From positions 1-64,000 of the forward strand of contig JAUNHC010000010.1 in assembly GCA_030524175.1 (NCBI GenBank): a stretch of 64,000 bases of DNA. The letters are read 5' to 3'. The notes under the pieces are model-generated. The model was not told the DNA's origin. It saw nothing but the letters and a program-made list of their open reading frames with translations, and did not search any database. Numbering within the stretch: the stretch's first letter is position 1; each line of letters opens with the position of its first letter. The position numbers were made by a program, and so were the translations under genes. Shown one piece after another: positions 44,415-54,574 of this stretch. This stretch comes from Eubacteriales bacterium. Its GTDB lineage: Bacteria > Bacillota > Clostridia > Lachnospirales > Lachnospiraceae.

Positions 44415-46874
44415 TTATTCACTGAACCGGATCCTTTCTATCAATGGTTCTCTTTTAATAAATTTCCCTGCTGCCAGATTGATGAGAATTTGTACCGCGG
44501 CCAGAACTGCGATAAAAATCATCGTGGGAAGCAGCGGGAAATGGTAGGTAGTGATATTCATCAGCCCGCCTTTTATCATGTAGCTTACTACCCCATATCC
44601 TGCCAGCAGGCCGGCTCCCACAGAAATCAAAAAGGTTCCCAAGATATATACCGCACTTTCAAGCTGAAGCATGTGTATAAGCTGTTTTTGGGACAGGCCT
44701 ATGGCCTGCAAAATGCCGAGTTCCTTCTTACGTGCATGTATACTGTTTATCATAGTATTTACCAGATTCATAATACTGATGGCCCCTAATACAATGATAA
44801 AACCATAGCACAGATAATTGACGAGACTATAGCTTCCTTTCCAGTAATCATACTCCTGCTGCCAGGATTCATATACGATACGCCCATCTCCTTCTGTCAG
44901 TGATTTCAGCTGGTTTTCCACATCCTGGTCAAACTTCTTATCCGCCTGTACATGAAAATAGTAATTGGAATTATTCTGCACCAGCTTCTCTACCGCTTCC
45001 TCTGAGGTCACAAAGGTTTCATACTGGCATAAAGCATCAGATATATGGGCAAATGCAGCAATCTGCATTCTTTTTTCCACAACAGAATCTCCGTCCGTAA
45101 CAGAAATATCCAGATAATCCCCCACCTTCAGTTCAGGATTAAAATATTTCCCGAAAGGAGTGAGCACCAGCTTATCCCCAAACTTCATTTCCTCATAAGA
45201 AGCAGATCCTTCAACAATATTACTCTCAACTTCATTCCAATATTTCTCCGGCAGACCCACAGCGCTCTTTTTTCCGTCTAACTGAGCAGCGATGCAGTCC
45301 ATGCTGTTAAACACATCCACTGTCTCCACTCCGTCAATATTCAGTATCTGAGCCTTTAATTCTTCAGTGAGAGGATTGTTCTTCTGTATTTCCTTCCAGG
45401 AATATTCCGGGTGTTCCTTATCCTCCTCCACATTGATCCTCAACTCATATTCTCCCGGCCTTACATTGTCCGCAGCATCCTTCGGATCACTGCTTCCTGC
45501 CACTGAAGCTACTGCCACATACAAAATCCCGGTGGCGGCCATTGAGCAGACAGTGATCACAGTCCTCCGTTTATTGTCAAGCAGGGTTCTTTTAACCAGC
45601 CGGAACAGATTGATATCTTCATATCCTTTCTTCTGTTTTGCTTTTTTGTCCGTTGTTCCTTCATAGCGGATGGCCTCTACCGGAGATAACCTTCCCACAA
45701 TTTTCATTGGCTTTGTCAGGGATAAACAGACTGTGAGCAGTGCCGTGACCGCTGCAGTAACATATATCCACAGATAATATAGTTTCACTGTATTGCTGCC
45801 CATAAGTTCATTCATAACTTCTGATAATAAGTTATCCGTATTTTCTGCAAAGCCGACTATGGTGGATATGACTCCTCTTAAGAGCAGACTTCCCAGTATA
45901 AGACCCACCGGTACGGCAATAGCTGCCACAGCCATTCCCTCTCTCAGCACGATCTGCCTTATCTGCCTTCTCGTTGCCCCGATTGCCTTGAGCCTCCCGT
46001 ATTCTTCAATATTCTGAAGCATAGATATATAATATATGCTGTAAATCGTAATGACTCCTGCTATGATAACAACAAGTATAGCCGCTCCAATCCCAGCCCA
46101 CACAGAAGGATCAAAATAATTAGCACTGAGAAAGCTGTTATTCAGGTTAATATCCTTTTTCCCAATTCCGAATCTTTCTCCTATCCCATATACAGCGTCC
46201 TCTATATCCGTGGTGGCAGGGGAATCCCCATAGGTCTCCATCTGAAGGTAAAGTGTATACTTTATGTCCTGAAAATTTTTCTCTATAAAGTCCCGTGATA
46301 CAAGACCTAAATACTCCTTATTTTCAATATTGATCTCTGTAACCGGAATAAATCCGGTTATGATAAACTCACCTGTAGTTTTATGATCAAGCCCTTCTTC
46401 CGTGCGGAGCTGATAAGGTATGGTGATCCTGTCTCCAATCCCGCCCTTTAACCCCATACTCTGAAGAAGTGCCTCCGATACTACGATCTCATTATCTTCG
46501 GAAGGCAGCCTGCCTGACTCAAGACTGAGCAGATTCATACTCATGCTTTCTTCATCCAGATAACAAATATCTATCTGGTTTTCACCATTTACTGCCGAGG
46601 CGGCATCATACCGATATCCCATAGCCCCCACATCCGCTGAGCCTTCCATATCCTTCCCGGTATTCCCATCCACATTATAAAATGATGCATGCCAGTTAGG
46701 GTATGCTGTTTTCACTGCTTCGAACTGAAGCTGCATGGCGTCATAGCCGATACTGGGCACAAGAAACAATAATATAGTTGATAGGCACACCGCGCACCCG
46801 ATCAGTAAGTTGCGTTTCCAGTAACAGCCCATATTCTTTATTGCTACTGTTGTCACCATTTTCATTGTCCGCAC
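44415..46874 (-). CDS. ABC transporter permease, FtsX/MacB-like
   Basis: An 819-residue membrane protein with two FtsX-type modules: a first helix, a large extracellular domain (about 50-265), three helices with TIYSIYYISMLQNIEEYGRLKA near 275-295 and YLWIYVTAAVTALLTV, then a second extracellular domain and a C-terminal three-helix block with KKELGILQAIGLSQKQL. This build belongs to ABC exporters for antimicrobial peptides or lipid-linked compounds. It overlaps its ATPase gene by 13 nt and is downstream of a two-component pair, suggesting stress-induced efflux or peptide sensing. Confidence 0.9.
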   Translation of the reverse strand: MRTMKMVTTVAIKNMGCYWKRNLLIGCAVCLSTILLFLVPSIGYDAMQLQFEAVKTAYPNWHASFYNVDGNTGKDMEGSADVGAMGYRYDAASAVNGENQIDICYLDEESMSMNLLSLESGRLPSEDNEIVVSEALLQSMGLKGGIGDRITIPYQLRTEEGLDHKTTGEFIITGFIPVTEINIENKEYLGLVSRDFIEKNFQDIKYTLYLQMETYGDSPATTDIEDAVYGIGERFGIGKKDINLNNSFLSANYFDPSVWAGIGAAILVVIIAGVITIYSIYYISMLQNIEEYGRLKAIGATRRQIRQIVLREGMAVAAIAVPVGLILGSLLLRGVISTIVGFAENTDNLLSEVMNELMGSNTVKLYYLWIYVTAAVTALLTVCLSLTKPMKIVGRLSPVEAIRYEGTTDKKAKQKKGYEDINLFRLVKRTLLDNKRRTVITVCSMAATGILYVAVASVAGSSDPKDAADNVRPGEYELRINVEEDKEHPEYSWKEIQKNNPLTEELKAQILNIDGVETVDVFNSMDCIAAQLDGKKSAVGLPEKYWNEVESNIVEGSASYEEMKFGDKLVLTPFGKYFNPELKVGDYLDISVTDGDSVVEKRMQIAAFAHISDALCQYETFVTSEEAVEKLVQNNSNYYFHVQADKKFDQDVENQLKSLTEGDGRIVYESWQQEYDYWKGSYSLVNYLCYGFIIVLGAISIMNLVNTMINSIHARKKELGILQAIGLSQKQLIHMLQLESAVYILGTFLISVGAGLLAGYGVVSYMIKGGLMNITTYHFPLLPTMIFIAVLAAVQILINLAAGKFIKREPLIERIRFSE

Positions 46875-47536
46875 ACCGCCTTACCGTCTTCTATCTCAAT
46901 GATCCTGTCCGCCATCTGTGCAATGCCCTCATCATGTGTGATCATGACCAAGGTCTGTCCGTAATCTGTAACGCAGCTCTTTAAAAGACCTATGACCTCA
47001 AGCTCTGTCCTGGAATCAAGATTTCCTGTGGGCTCGTCAGCCAAAATGATAGCAGGCTTGGCCGCCAATGCCCTGGCAATGGCCACTCTCTGCATCTGAC
47101 CGCCGGAAAGCTGTGTTACCCTTGCATACATTTTCTCCTCTAATCCTACTGTCTTTATAATCCTGTTTACATATTCCTTATCAGCCTTCTTGCCGTCCAG
47201 GCCGATAGGCAGAACGATGTTTTCCCATACATTCAATGATTTGACAAGATTATAGTCCTGAAAAACAAAACCGATATTTCTGCGGCGGAACTCTGCCAGA
47301 GGAGTTTCCTTCATTGCATAAATATCCTTCCCTTCAATATAAACCTTACCGGAAGTAGGACTGTCCAACCCTCCCAGCAAATGAAGAAGTGTACTCTTCC
47401 CCGAACCGGAGCGGCCTACAATGGCTGTAAACTTAGCCCTCTCTATCTCCAGGCTTGTACCGTCCACAGCCTTCACCACACCGTCTCCTGACTTGTAATG
47501 CTTCACCAGATCAACTGTCTTTAAAACTGGTTTCAT
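46862..47536 (-). CDS. ABC transporter ATP-binding protein (MacB/LolD-type)
   Basis: A 224-residue ATPase. Walker A GRSGSGKST, signature LSGGQMQRVAIARAL, Walker B IILADEPTGNLD and switch MITHDEG. The start at 47536 is set by AAGGAGGATATAT; the in-frame region further upstream is not supported. It partners the FtsX-like permease with which it overlaps. The gap to the upstream kinase gene holds a strong inverted repeat. Confidence 0.93.
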   Translation of the reverse strand: MKPVLKTVDLVKHYKSGDGVVKAVDGTSLEIERAKFTAIVGRSGSGKSTLLHLLGGLDSPTSGKVYIEGKDIYAMKETPLAEFRRRNIGFVFQDYNLVKSLNVWENIVLPIGLDGKKADKEYVNRIIKTVGLEEKMYARVTQLSGGQMQRVAIARALAAKPAIILADEPTGNLDSRTELEVIGLLKSCVTDYGQTLVMITHDEGIAQMADRIIEIEDGKAVCGQ

Positions 47537-47664
47537 AATATATCCTCCTTCCGTAAACACAACTAACCAGCGCTCTATCCATAGATGCTGCTGTCCATAA
47601 GTCCAGGAAGACTGCCACCGCATCCCCCTGACTCTTATAACAGATTTTAGCTTACGAAACTTAC

Positions 47665-47704
47665 AATACCCTTACAGATTCACTAACAAATCTGTAAGGG
47701 TATT
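47665..47704. promoter_or_regulatory. Perfect 16-bp inverted repeat before the ABC exporter genes
   Basis: AATACCCTTACAGATT (47665-47680) is repeated inverted at 47689-47704 around 8 nt. It lies in the 192-bp gap between kinase and ABC genes. There is no U-tract, so an operator for the cognate response regulator is more likely than a terminator. Confidence 0.6.
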
Positions 47705-47728
47705 ACTTACTGCCGGAATACGTGGAAA

Positions 47729-48973
47729 TTATACTTCTCTTGGAACCATCACCTGTACAATAGTCCCTGTTCCGGCTTTTGATTTTATTTTTATCAGACC
47801 TTTTTGCTGCTCTATGACCATCCTTGCCAGGTACAGTCCTACACCGGCGCCCTCATCTTCCATTTCCGATGCCCGGGCACCTCTGTAAAACCGCTGGAAA
47901 ACCTTATGATATTCTTCTCTCTTTATTCCAATACCTTCATCTTCAATCTCCACAAGACAATAATGGGGCAGAGACGATATCCTGATCCGGATCTTTGTAT
48001 CTGCATTTGAGTATTTTACGGCGTTGTCCAATAGATTTACAAAGGCCTCTGCAGTCCACTTTCTGTCATAGCAGCACAAAATTTTCTCATCAGCATCCAG
48101 AGAAAGTTCTATTCCCTTTCTCCGTGCTTTCATATATACGCTGTCAACTGCACTTAGGATACAGTCCTTAATATCCCCGCAGCATGGTTTCACCTCAATA
48201 ATACCTTTCTCAAGCCTGGATAAATTGAGCAAAATCTGAAATAACCCGTCCAGCTTTTCCACTTCTGCTTTCCCTTTCAGAAAGAAACTTTCTCTCTCCT
48301 CCTCCGTAAGCTTATCATATTCCATCATCTCGAAACTCAGCTTTATAGACGCCAATGGGGTTTTCAGCTGATGGGAAATATTGGTGATCAGTTCCTTTGT
48401 CTCCTGCTCTTCCAACTGAGCGCTCTCTGTCAACTGGGTGAACCGAAGCTGTGCCTCCCTGATAAACTGTTCTATCTGTACGTATTCCGGAAGGCATTCC
48501 TCCTCCGTACTGTCATCATACCTTCCCCGGGCCATTTCCTTTAACTGGTCTTCTATTCTTGTGATCTGCCGTTGATCATCCTTTTCCCGGGCCTTCTTTT
48601 TGCTCTCCAGCAAGATATAAAGCCCCAAAATACCAAGGACTCCTGCAGCCATCATACTGACTCCTGCAGCAGTTAAATTCCGGCAGCTCTTGAAATCCAT
48701 TGGCCCATACTGGTATTTTTTTCTCAGTGTTACTGCTTGGTCCTCATTTGTTTCCTCCCTGCCGGAGCTTTTCCCTTCATGGTTTTCCCCTTGTAAAACT
48801 GCAAGCAGCTCACCTGTTGTTTCCGGGACGTGGTTTGATAAGCTGAGTATGACAGCCTCCTCCCTGGCAAACTGCGCCTGTACCCGTGCGTATAAAATAA
48901 GTCCGCAGCACACCAGAAAAGCCAGGGATATAAGGAGGACGTGCCTTAGCTTCGTGTGACTGGTTCTGTCCAT
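47729..48973 (-). CDS. Sensor histidine kinase, exporter-linked
   Basis: A 414-residue kinase with two transmembrane helices at about 13-30 and 110-130 and a short outer loop. The HisKA box is NISHQLKTPLASI (His near 200), then LLDNAVKYS, EDEGIGIK and GAGVGLYLARMV of the ATPase domain. It overlaps the response regulator gene by 28 nt. The small outer domain is typical of kinases that sense through their ABC partner. Confidence 0.92.
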   Translation of the reverse strand: MDRTSHTKLRHVLLISLAFLVCCGLILYARVQAQFAREEAVILSLSNHVPETTGELLAVLQGENHEGKSSGREETNEDQAVTLRKKYQYGPMDFKSCRNLTAAGVSMMAAGVLGILGLYILLESKKKAREKDDQRQITRIEDQLKEMARGRYDDSTEEECLPEYVQIEQFIREAQLRFTQLTESAQLEEQETKELITNISHQLKTPLASIKLSFEMMEYDKLTEEERESFFLKGKAEVEKLDGLFQILLNLSRLEKGIIEVKPCCGDIKDCILSAVDSVYMKARRKGIELSLDADEKILCCYDRKWTAEAFVNLLDNAVKYSNADTKIRIRISSLPHYCLVEIEDEGIGIKREEYHKVFQRFYRGARASEMEDEGAGVGLYLARMVIEQQKGLIKIKSKAGTGTIVQVMVPREV

Positions 48974-49617
48974 ATATACCCAACTCCTCTTATATTATCC
49001 AGAGCATTGTCTCCAAGCTTATTCTTAAGACGGGAAATATTAACTGCAATTGTATTTTCATCAATAAAAATGCCGTCTGAATCCCAGATCATTTCAAGCA
49101 TCATTTCCTTTGTCACAATCCGTCCTGCATTTTCCATAAGCAATTTTAATATCTGAAACTCTCTCTTGCTCAGCAGGATATAATCTCCGTCTCTCATCAC
49201 CTGCATTGTCCCAAGCTTCAAAACAAAATTCCCTGATACAAGATTCTCCGGTTCCTTTTCCTCTATTCTTTTCATCAGAGCGTGTACCTTGGATATGAGG
49301 ACACGGATGCTGAAGGGTTTTGTTATATAGTCATCAGCGCCGGAATCATAACCGTTAAGCATATCTGTCTCTTTATCCAGAACAGTAAGATAAATCAGGT
49401 ATGTTTCCCTGGTTTTACGCACCTTTCTCCAGAATTCCATTGCATTTCCGTCTGGCAGAGTGACATCACTGATTATAAGATCTGTCTTTTTATCCAGCAG
49501 TGCTCTTGCTTCACGGATACTGAATGCAGACAGCACGTGATATCCCTCTTTCCTGAGAAATGTGGAGATTCCTTCATTCAAATTTTCTTCATCTTCCAAA
49601 ACAAGAATCTGCTTCAT
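48946..49617 (-). CDS. OmpR-family response regulator, exporter-linked
   Basis: A 223-residue regulator: receiver with Asp51 (ISDVTLPDG), and a winged-helix output domain from about 130 (LSKREFQILKLLMENAGRIVT). First gene of the unit with its kinase and ABC exporter downstream. It likely binds the inverted repeat at 47665-47704. Confidence 0.93.
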   Translation of the reverse strand: MKQILVLEDEENLNEGISTFLRKEGYHVLSAFSIREARALLDKKTDLIISDVTLPDGNAMEFWRKVRKTRETYLIYLTVLDKETDMLNGYDSGADDYITKPFSIRVLISKVHALMKRIEEKEPENLVSGNFVLKLGTMQVMRDGDYILLSKREFQILKLLMENAGRIVTKEMMLEMIWDSDGIFIDENTIAVNISRLKNKLGDNALDNIRGVGYIWTEPVTRS

Positions 49618-49734
49618 ATGTTTACCGCTTTCTCAGCAACCCCATTTGAATGAATTAACAAACACATTCCGGGGCAGATTTCAAATATTGTCAGGATTTA
49701 CGGTGCAACAAGTGCAGAGAAATCCGTAGGTATC

Positions 49735-49760
49735 AGGGGCCAGAATACCTTATGGCCCCT
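49735..49760 (-). other. Hairpin downstream of ABC ATPase gene
   Basis: AGGGGCCA (49735-49742) pairs with TGGCCCCT (49753-49760) around a 10-nt loop. It lies about 45 nt after the stop codon at 49804. A clear U-tract is missing, so termination efficiency is uncertain. Confidence 0.45.
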
Positions 49761-49803
49761 ACCTCATTATATGAAATAGCTGCCGGGAAAGCAAGCACTA
49801 CAC

Positions 49804-50679
49804 TTATGAGCAGTAGTTCATCAGATAAATATAAGCATCCTCCAGAGAAACATCGGCTGGATAACAGTCAAGTCCGGGACTTTTATCACCGATGATCTTT
49901 ATTTTCAGCCCCTCTTCTGTATATTGCTTTGAGGATACATGATATTCTCTCTCCATCCTTCTGATATCATCATCTGTCCCTGCAGGGCAGATCCACACAT
50001 GTCCTTTGGCCTGTTCCAGGAGTTCGTATACGGAACCGCAGTACAGGAATGATCCCTTTTTCATCACTGCAAGCTGATTGCAGGTTGCCGCCAGATCCTC
50101 CACCACATGAGTGGAAAAAAGCACTGTCCTGCTTTCCGAAAAGTCCACCAGCAGATTCCGGATACGGATCCGCTCCTCCGGGTCAAGGCCTGTGGTAGGC
50201 TCATCCACAACAAGAAACTCCGGCTCATTGAGAAGTGCCTGGATCAGTCCCACACGCCGCTTCATGCCCCCGGAAAGCTGGCGGTTCTTTTTTCTCTGGT
50301 GGTCTGTCAGGCTGGTGCGCTCCAGATAATAATCAATGCGCTTCTTACATTCAGCCTTGGTAAGCCTGGACAATCCTCCCAGATACTCCAGACATTCTCT
50401 TACAGTGAGATCAGGATACAGATTGATCTCCTGTGGAAGATACCCTATCCTCTGCCGGATTTTCCCGTAATTTTCCTCGGTGTAGGGAATCCCGTTTAAG
50501 TCGATCCTGCCTTCCCCTGGTTTGATAATAGTGGTGAGAACCCGCATCAAGGTTGTCTTGCCCGCGCCATTTTCCCCCAAAAGTCCGTATATGCCATGTT
50601 CCATACTCATGCTGACATGATCCACAGCCGTCACTTTATTCTTAAATGTAACTGTTACGTTATCCATATTAATACTCAT
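49804..50679 (-). CDS. ABC-2 exporter ATP-binding protein
   Basis: A 291-residue ATPase with Walker A GENGAGKTT near residue 37, signature LSGGMKRRVG near 136, Walker B FLVVDEPTTGLDP and switch STHVVED. The C-terminal 60 residues end with LEDAYIYLMNYCS, typical for bacitracin/lantibiotic-type ABC-2 ATPases. Start and permease stop overlap as ATGA. It powers the two permeases upstream. Confidence 0.93.
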   Translation of the reverse strand: MSINMDNVTVTFKNKVTAVDHVSMSMEHGIYGLLGENGAGKTTLMRVLTTIIKPGEGRIDLNGIPYTEENYGKIRQRIGYLPQEINLYPDLTVRECLEYLGGLSRLTKAECKKRIDYYLERTSLTDHQRKKNRQLSGGMKRRVGLIQALLNEPEFLVVDEPTTGLDPEERIRIRNLLVDFSESRTVLFSTHVVEDLAATCNQLAVMKKGSFLYCGSVYELLEQAKGHVWICPAGTDDDIRRMEREYHVSSKQYTEEGLKIKIIGDKSPGLDCYPADVSLEDAYIYLMNYCS

Positions 50680-51338
50680 ATTCCCATCCCTCTTTTCTTG
50701 ATCGTCCAGGGAATGGCCGCTGCCATTATCACAGAAAGCAATAAGGCAATGCCTGTTCCCAAAAGCCAGCTATAATTTCCCATATCTGTAACATCCCTGT
50801 AGGTAAAAGCAAATATATTCCATTTGCCTAAGGCACTGTCTCCCCAAGAGGAATTAAGAGCCATCCACAGCAGCAAGGCAATTCCTATTCCGGTCCACAG
50901 ATTATGCCCCACACTCACAAGTGTCATGGAAAGGATTCCCCAGAACAGCACCATAACTGCGGCTGCTGCCATATAGATCCCATAAAGCCCTAAAGGGTTC
51001 ATACTGTCATCGGACTGGGGGCTTTGCCAATAGAAACACACATATCCCACAGATGACAGTATACATAAATAGATAAACTGGATCAGAAGCCGCCTCCGGA
51101 TCGCTTTCACCCTCCCTGCCAAAGGTCTCAAGGCAAGTACCTCAAAACGATGTCCCTGAAATTCTGTTTCATAAGTATCTGCGCAGAAAATCAATGCCAG
51201 CAGCCCCACATATACCTGCATTGCGATCCCAATCTCATGCACAAAAGAAATTCCCCTTACAAGAGAAAGCAGGATCATGAATAAAACGGAATACACGATT
51301 TTATATACCGGAAGACAAATCTTTATCTCTGTTTTCAA
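50676..51338 (-). CDS. ABC-2 exporter permease, subunit 2
   Basis: A 220-residue membrane protein with about six helices. I place the start at TTG 51338: GGAGG precedes it, and it overlaps the previous stop as TTGA. An ATG at 51359 lies upstream of that ribosome site and is less likely. It probably forms a heterodimer with the 362-residue permease; substrate unknown. Confidence 0.82.
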   Translation of the reverse strand: MKTEIKICLPVYKIVYSVLFMILLSLVRGISFVHEIGIAMQVYVGLLALIFCADTYETEFQGHRFEVLALRPLAGRVKAIRRRLLIQFIYLCILSSVGYVCFYWQSPQSDDSMNPLGLYGIYMAAAAVMVLFWGILSMTLVSVGHNLWTGIGIALLLWMALNSSWGDSALGKWNIFAFTYRDVTDMGNYSWLLGTGIALLLSVIMAAAIPWTIKKRGMGI

Positions 51339-52423
51339 TAGTAACGCCTCCTTTTCCATATATTTACAGAACAGACAAGAAGTATTACCGAGGCCACGGC
51401 CAGAAATATCTGGTTCATCATCCACATAGGCGGAGGTGTGATTTCAAATAGTCTCCCCGGAAACCGTACCATAATGGCCAGGAATCTGCCTGTATAATCA
51501 TAACTTCCATCCGGCCCTGTAGTTCCCATATTAGAATAGATCATATGGAGGAACAGAAAGGGGGCTGCCGGCAGCGGATTCCTGAATATAAGTGCCATAA
51601 CTGAATATACGCTTACGATCATCAGCATATTAGGCATGATATAAAGCAATGTAGCCTTGGGAAAATCCAGGAAGGATACAGGAAATCCCGCTTTGTTCCC
51701 CTGTATTACACAGAGAACACCAAAAACAAGGTTGAGCACCGCCAGTATCAAAAGTATCACTGCCATTCCTCCTCCCGCCTTTCCCAGAATATAAGAACAG
51801 GCGGATACAGGCTTGGTGTGGAGCAGCTCATAGGTATCCTTTTTTGTATCCCGTATAAACAGAAACGCCAGAAGGACAGCGGCTGCAAATCCCATATACA
51901 GTCCTGCAAAGTCAGCAAATTTCATTGCAATATACCAGGAAAACGGATGCTCATCCAGTTTCTCCCGGATAAACCCGTTAACAGACTCCATAGTCCCGGG
52001 ACAGTAATCATAATTCTTAAAATAAAAATCCCACCCTGAATAGCCGAACTTTTCCTCCAGATAATCACAGCTCTCCTCAATATTCAGATTTTTATCTAAA
52101 ACATCCGCTGTTACCTGTGCAGCTTCTTCCTTTGTAAGGTCAAAAGACTCTGCAAGTACCTCCTGGATACTCTTCATTCCGTAAAATACAGTCTGTTCTT
52201 CTGTGGCCCGGGCATATCCCTGCATCACATCTGCATCTGATATATCCTCAAAAGTTTTTATCCTTGAAGTCTGTTCTGTCACCTCTTCTTCTGACTGGAA
52301 ATAACGAATCTGCAGATATGGGCTGACCTCCTGGTAAACACCCCACAGGATCACAATAAATGCAATCCATAATACAGGATTTCTGATGTAATTCATAAAC
52401 TCTCTTTTTACTATAACTTTCAT
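51335..52423 (-). CDS. ABC-2 exporter permease, subunit 1
   Basis: A 362-residue permease: first helix at about 16-32, a long outer domain of about 130 residues, then five to six helices from about 168 (FAGLYMGFAAAVLLAFLFI). It is the first gene of the ABC unit after the terminator at 52502-52552, so it has its own promoter. The partner subunit starts at its stop codon (TTGA). Confidence 0.85.
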   Translation of the reverse strand: MKVIVKREFMNYIRNPVLWIAFIVILWGVYQEVSPYLQIRYFQSEEEVTEQTSRIKTFEDISDADVMQGYARATEEQTVFYGMKSIQEVLAESFDLTKEEAAQVTADVLDKNLNIEESCDYLEEKFGYSGWDFYFKNYDYCPGTMESVNGFIREKLDEHPFSWYIAMKFADFAGLYMGFAAAVLLAFLFIRDTKKDTYELLHTKPVSACSYILGKAGGGMAVILLILAVLNLVFGVLCVIQGNKAGFPVSFLDFPKATLLYIMPNMLMIVSVYSVMALIFRNPLPAAPFLFLHMIYSNMGTTGPDGSYDYTGRFLAIMVRFPGRLFEITPPPMWMMNQIFLAVASVILLVCSVNIWKRRRYY

Positions 52424-52501
52424 AAAAACCGACCGCCTTTCTTTTGATACTCTCAGAATAGCGGACGTTTCTCAACAAATAGACAATGAAATAAATTTTT
52501 C

Positions 52502-52552
52502 AAAAAACAGGTTTACCTGATGTCATTATGTTAACGGCATCAAATAAACCTG
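52502..52552 (-). terminator. Terminator of the response regulator/kinase unit
   Basis: CAGGTTTA (52508-52515) pairs with TAAACCTG (52545-52552), with an inner GATG/CATC pairing. On the minus strand it is followed by TTTTTT. It lies 22 nt after the kinase stop codon. Confidence 0.8.
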
Positions 52553-52573
52553 GTCCTGTTTCCACAATTAATA

Positions 52574-53818
52574 TTACAGCAAAACTTTTAAAGAAGGATT
52601 CTTTACACAAAAAACAGCCTTAACTTCACCGCCTCCCTCTTTCCGGTTGGAGAAATATAATCCTCCGCCGTGCTGCCGGCAATACACCCGGCATAAATAC
52701 AAACCCAGCCCGAAATGCTTAAGGTCATCCTGGGAATTTGAATGGTAGTAAGCTTTTGTAAGAGTTTCCTCCTTCTCTGTAAATCCCTCACCATCGTCAG
52801 CCACGGTTACAGACAATGTGTTTTCCTCCATACGGACAAAGACCTTAATGGAGTTTCTGGCAAAGCGAAAGGCATTGGACAGCAGATTCTCCGCCACTTC
52901 CAACACCAGGAAGCAGTCTGCGCAGAGCTGTACATTGCCGGATACGTTCTCCACAGTACACATTTTCCCCGTCTCTGCCGCCATGACGGCTGCAGCTTCG
53001 CTGATTTTATCTGTAAGAACCCACAAGGCAGTCTCCATATAGACTACCTCCCGTTCCTCCACCTTTGACAGCTTCCGCATAGTCTCCAAAAAACCGTGCA
53101 TGCGGTCGATCTGTCCCATACCCGCATACAGTATTTCCATCACCTTGTCCTTATCCAATCTTTCCTCCGGAATAAATTCAAGCAGCATTTCCTGATATCC
53201 CTTAAGCACAGCCAAAGGGGAACGGATATCGTGTGTTATGGCAGCCCGGAGAGTTTTCTCTTCCTCCACCATCTTCCACATGCGGCGTTTATTTTCCGCA
53301 AGTTCATTGCGCATCTTCTCAAACTGCGTGCATAAAACTCCCAGCTCATCCTTATTCTCATATGTCATACAAAAGTCCAGCTCATTCCGCGCTATCTTCC
53401 CGGATGCCGCAGACAGCTCCTCCAAAGGCCTCTGGATTTTATTCCTGTAAAAGAGCAGCACTGCGTATACAGCAGCCGCAAAAGAAAATATAGGTATGGT
53501 CCAGGTCTGTACAAAATCACAAGTCTCTGAAATGAAATCATCTGTTTTTGTCATTTTCCATCCGGGGATTCTTTCTATATTGGGATAAAAATGATCATTA
53601 TTTTTCTCCGCATAATCAAAGGCCTGGAAATAAGCATCCTCGTCTGTGTATTTCCACCATATGTTCTCCTGGATTTCACCTGCCGCCTTGATCACTAAAA
53701 CAGAAAACAGGAAACTCAGGATAAGTCCTAACAACATATAGGAAACTATGGCTTTCCGAATTGAAAGATTTCGGAATTTTTCTGAGACTGATCGGTTCAG
53801 CAGTTTTATTTTTTCCAT
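52574..53818 (-). CDS. Sensor histidine kinase, ABC-2-linked
   Basis: A 414-residue kinase: helix 1 at about 24-46, a short outer domain, helix 2 at about 108-128, HAMP-like linker, HisKA with THDIRSPLAVLKGY (His near 195), then the ATPase domain with NLLSNAFRFA, DDGEGF and GLGLYLCRVYC. It overlaps the response regulator gene by 13 nt. It likely senses an envelope-active agent exported by the downstream ABC unit. Confidence 0.92.
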   Translation of the reverse strand: MEKIKLLNRSVSEKFRNLSIRKAIVSYMLLGLILSFLFSVLVIKAAGEIQENIWWKYTDEDAYFQAFDYAEKNNDHFYPNIERIPGWKMTKTDDFISETCDFVQTWTIPIFSFAAAVYAVLLFYRNKIQRPLEELSAASGKIARNELDFCMTYENKDELGVLCTQFEKMRNELAENKRRMWKMVEEEKTLRAAITHDIRSPLAVLKGYQEMLLEFIPEERLDKDKVMEILYAGMGQIDRMHGFLETMRKLSKVEEREVVYMETALWVLTDKISEAAAVMAAETGKMCTVENVSGNVQLCADCFLVLEVAENLLSNAFRFARNSIKVFVRMEENTLSVTVADDGEGFTEKEETLTKAYYHSNSQDDLKHFGLGLYLCRVYCRQHGGGLYFSNRKEGGGEVKAVFCVKNPSLKVLL

Positions 53819-54480
53819 CGGTATCCCATCCCCCAGACCGTTTCTATATATTCCTCCTGTGTATGTTCTGAAAATTTTCTGCGGACACGCCTTACCAACT
53901 CTGTGACCACCCGGCTGTCGCCTTCCCCGTCATAGCCGCAGATACTCTCATAAATCCTCTCCTTATCAAAAACCTGTCCCGGATAGGAAAACAGAAATTG
54001 CACCAGTTCATATTCTGTCTTGGTCAGCTCAATTTCGGCACCGCCGATCTCAACCTTCCTGGCGCTGAAGTCAATGATCAGTCCATCCTTAAATTTATAC
54101 TCCGAACTGATGTGACGGCGCTCCTCCCTCTTCAGATGTGCAATGATCCTTGCCTCCAGCTCTTTTAGACTGAAAGGCTTAAGAATGTAATCGTCACCGC
54201 CGGAGAGAAGCCCGTTTACCCTGTCCTCCTCCTCCACTCTGGCCGTGAGAAAAAGAATGGGGCAAGCCACTTTGTCTCGGATCCGGCGGCATACCTCAAG
54301 GCCGTCCATATGCGGCATATTCACATCAAGAAGGATCAAGTCCGGCTCATCAGCCGCTCTCTGCACTGCTTCCGTACCATCCAAGGCCGAGGCAACCTCA
54401 TACCCTTTGATCTCCAGATAGCTGCGCAGCATATTCAATAACTCTTTATCATCATCTGCAATTAAAATTCTATATCCCAT
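53806..54480 (-). CDS. OmpR-family response regulator, ABC-2-linked
   Basis: A 224-residue regulator: Asp52 in LLDVNMPHMDG of the receiver, winged-helix domain from about residue 130 with LTKTEYELVQFLF. The start at 54480 has GGGTGAT upstream; the ATG at 54528 does not. Upstream of its kinase on the same strand. Confidence 0.92.
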   Translation of the reverse strand: MGYRILIADDDKELLNMLRSYLEIKGYEVASALDGTEAVQRAADEPDLILLDVNMPHMDGLEVCRRIRDKVACPILFLTARVEEEDRVNGLLSGGDDYILKPFSLKELEARIIAHLKREERRHISSEYKFKDGLIIDFSARKVEIGGAEIELTKTEYELVQFLFSYPGQVFDKERIYESICGYDGEGDSRVVTELVRRVRRKFSEHTQEEYIETVWGMGYRWKK

Positions 54481-54574
54481 TTCATCACCCGAATATAGTA
54501 TACCGTTAAAATGACAATAAATAAACAACAGCCGTAACTATTCAGTATCTATATAGTTACCAACAGTCTTACAA

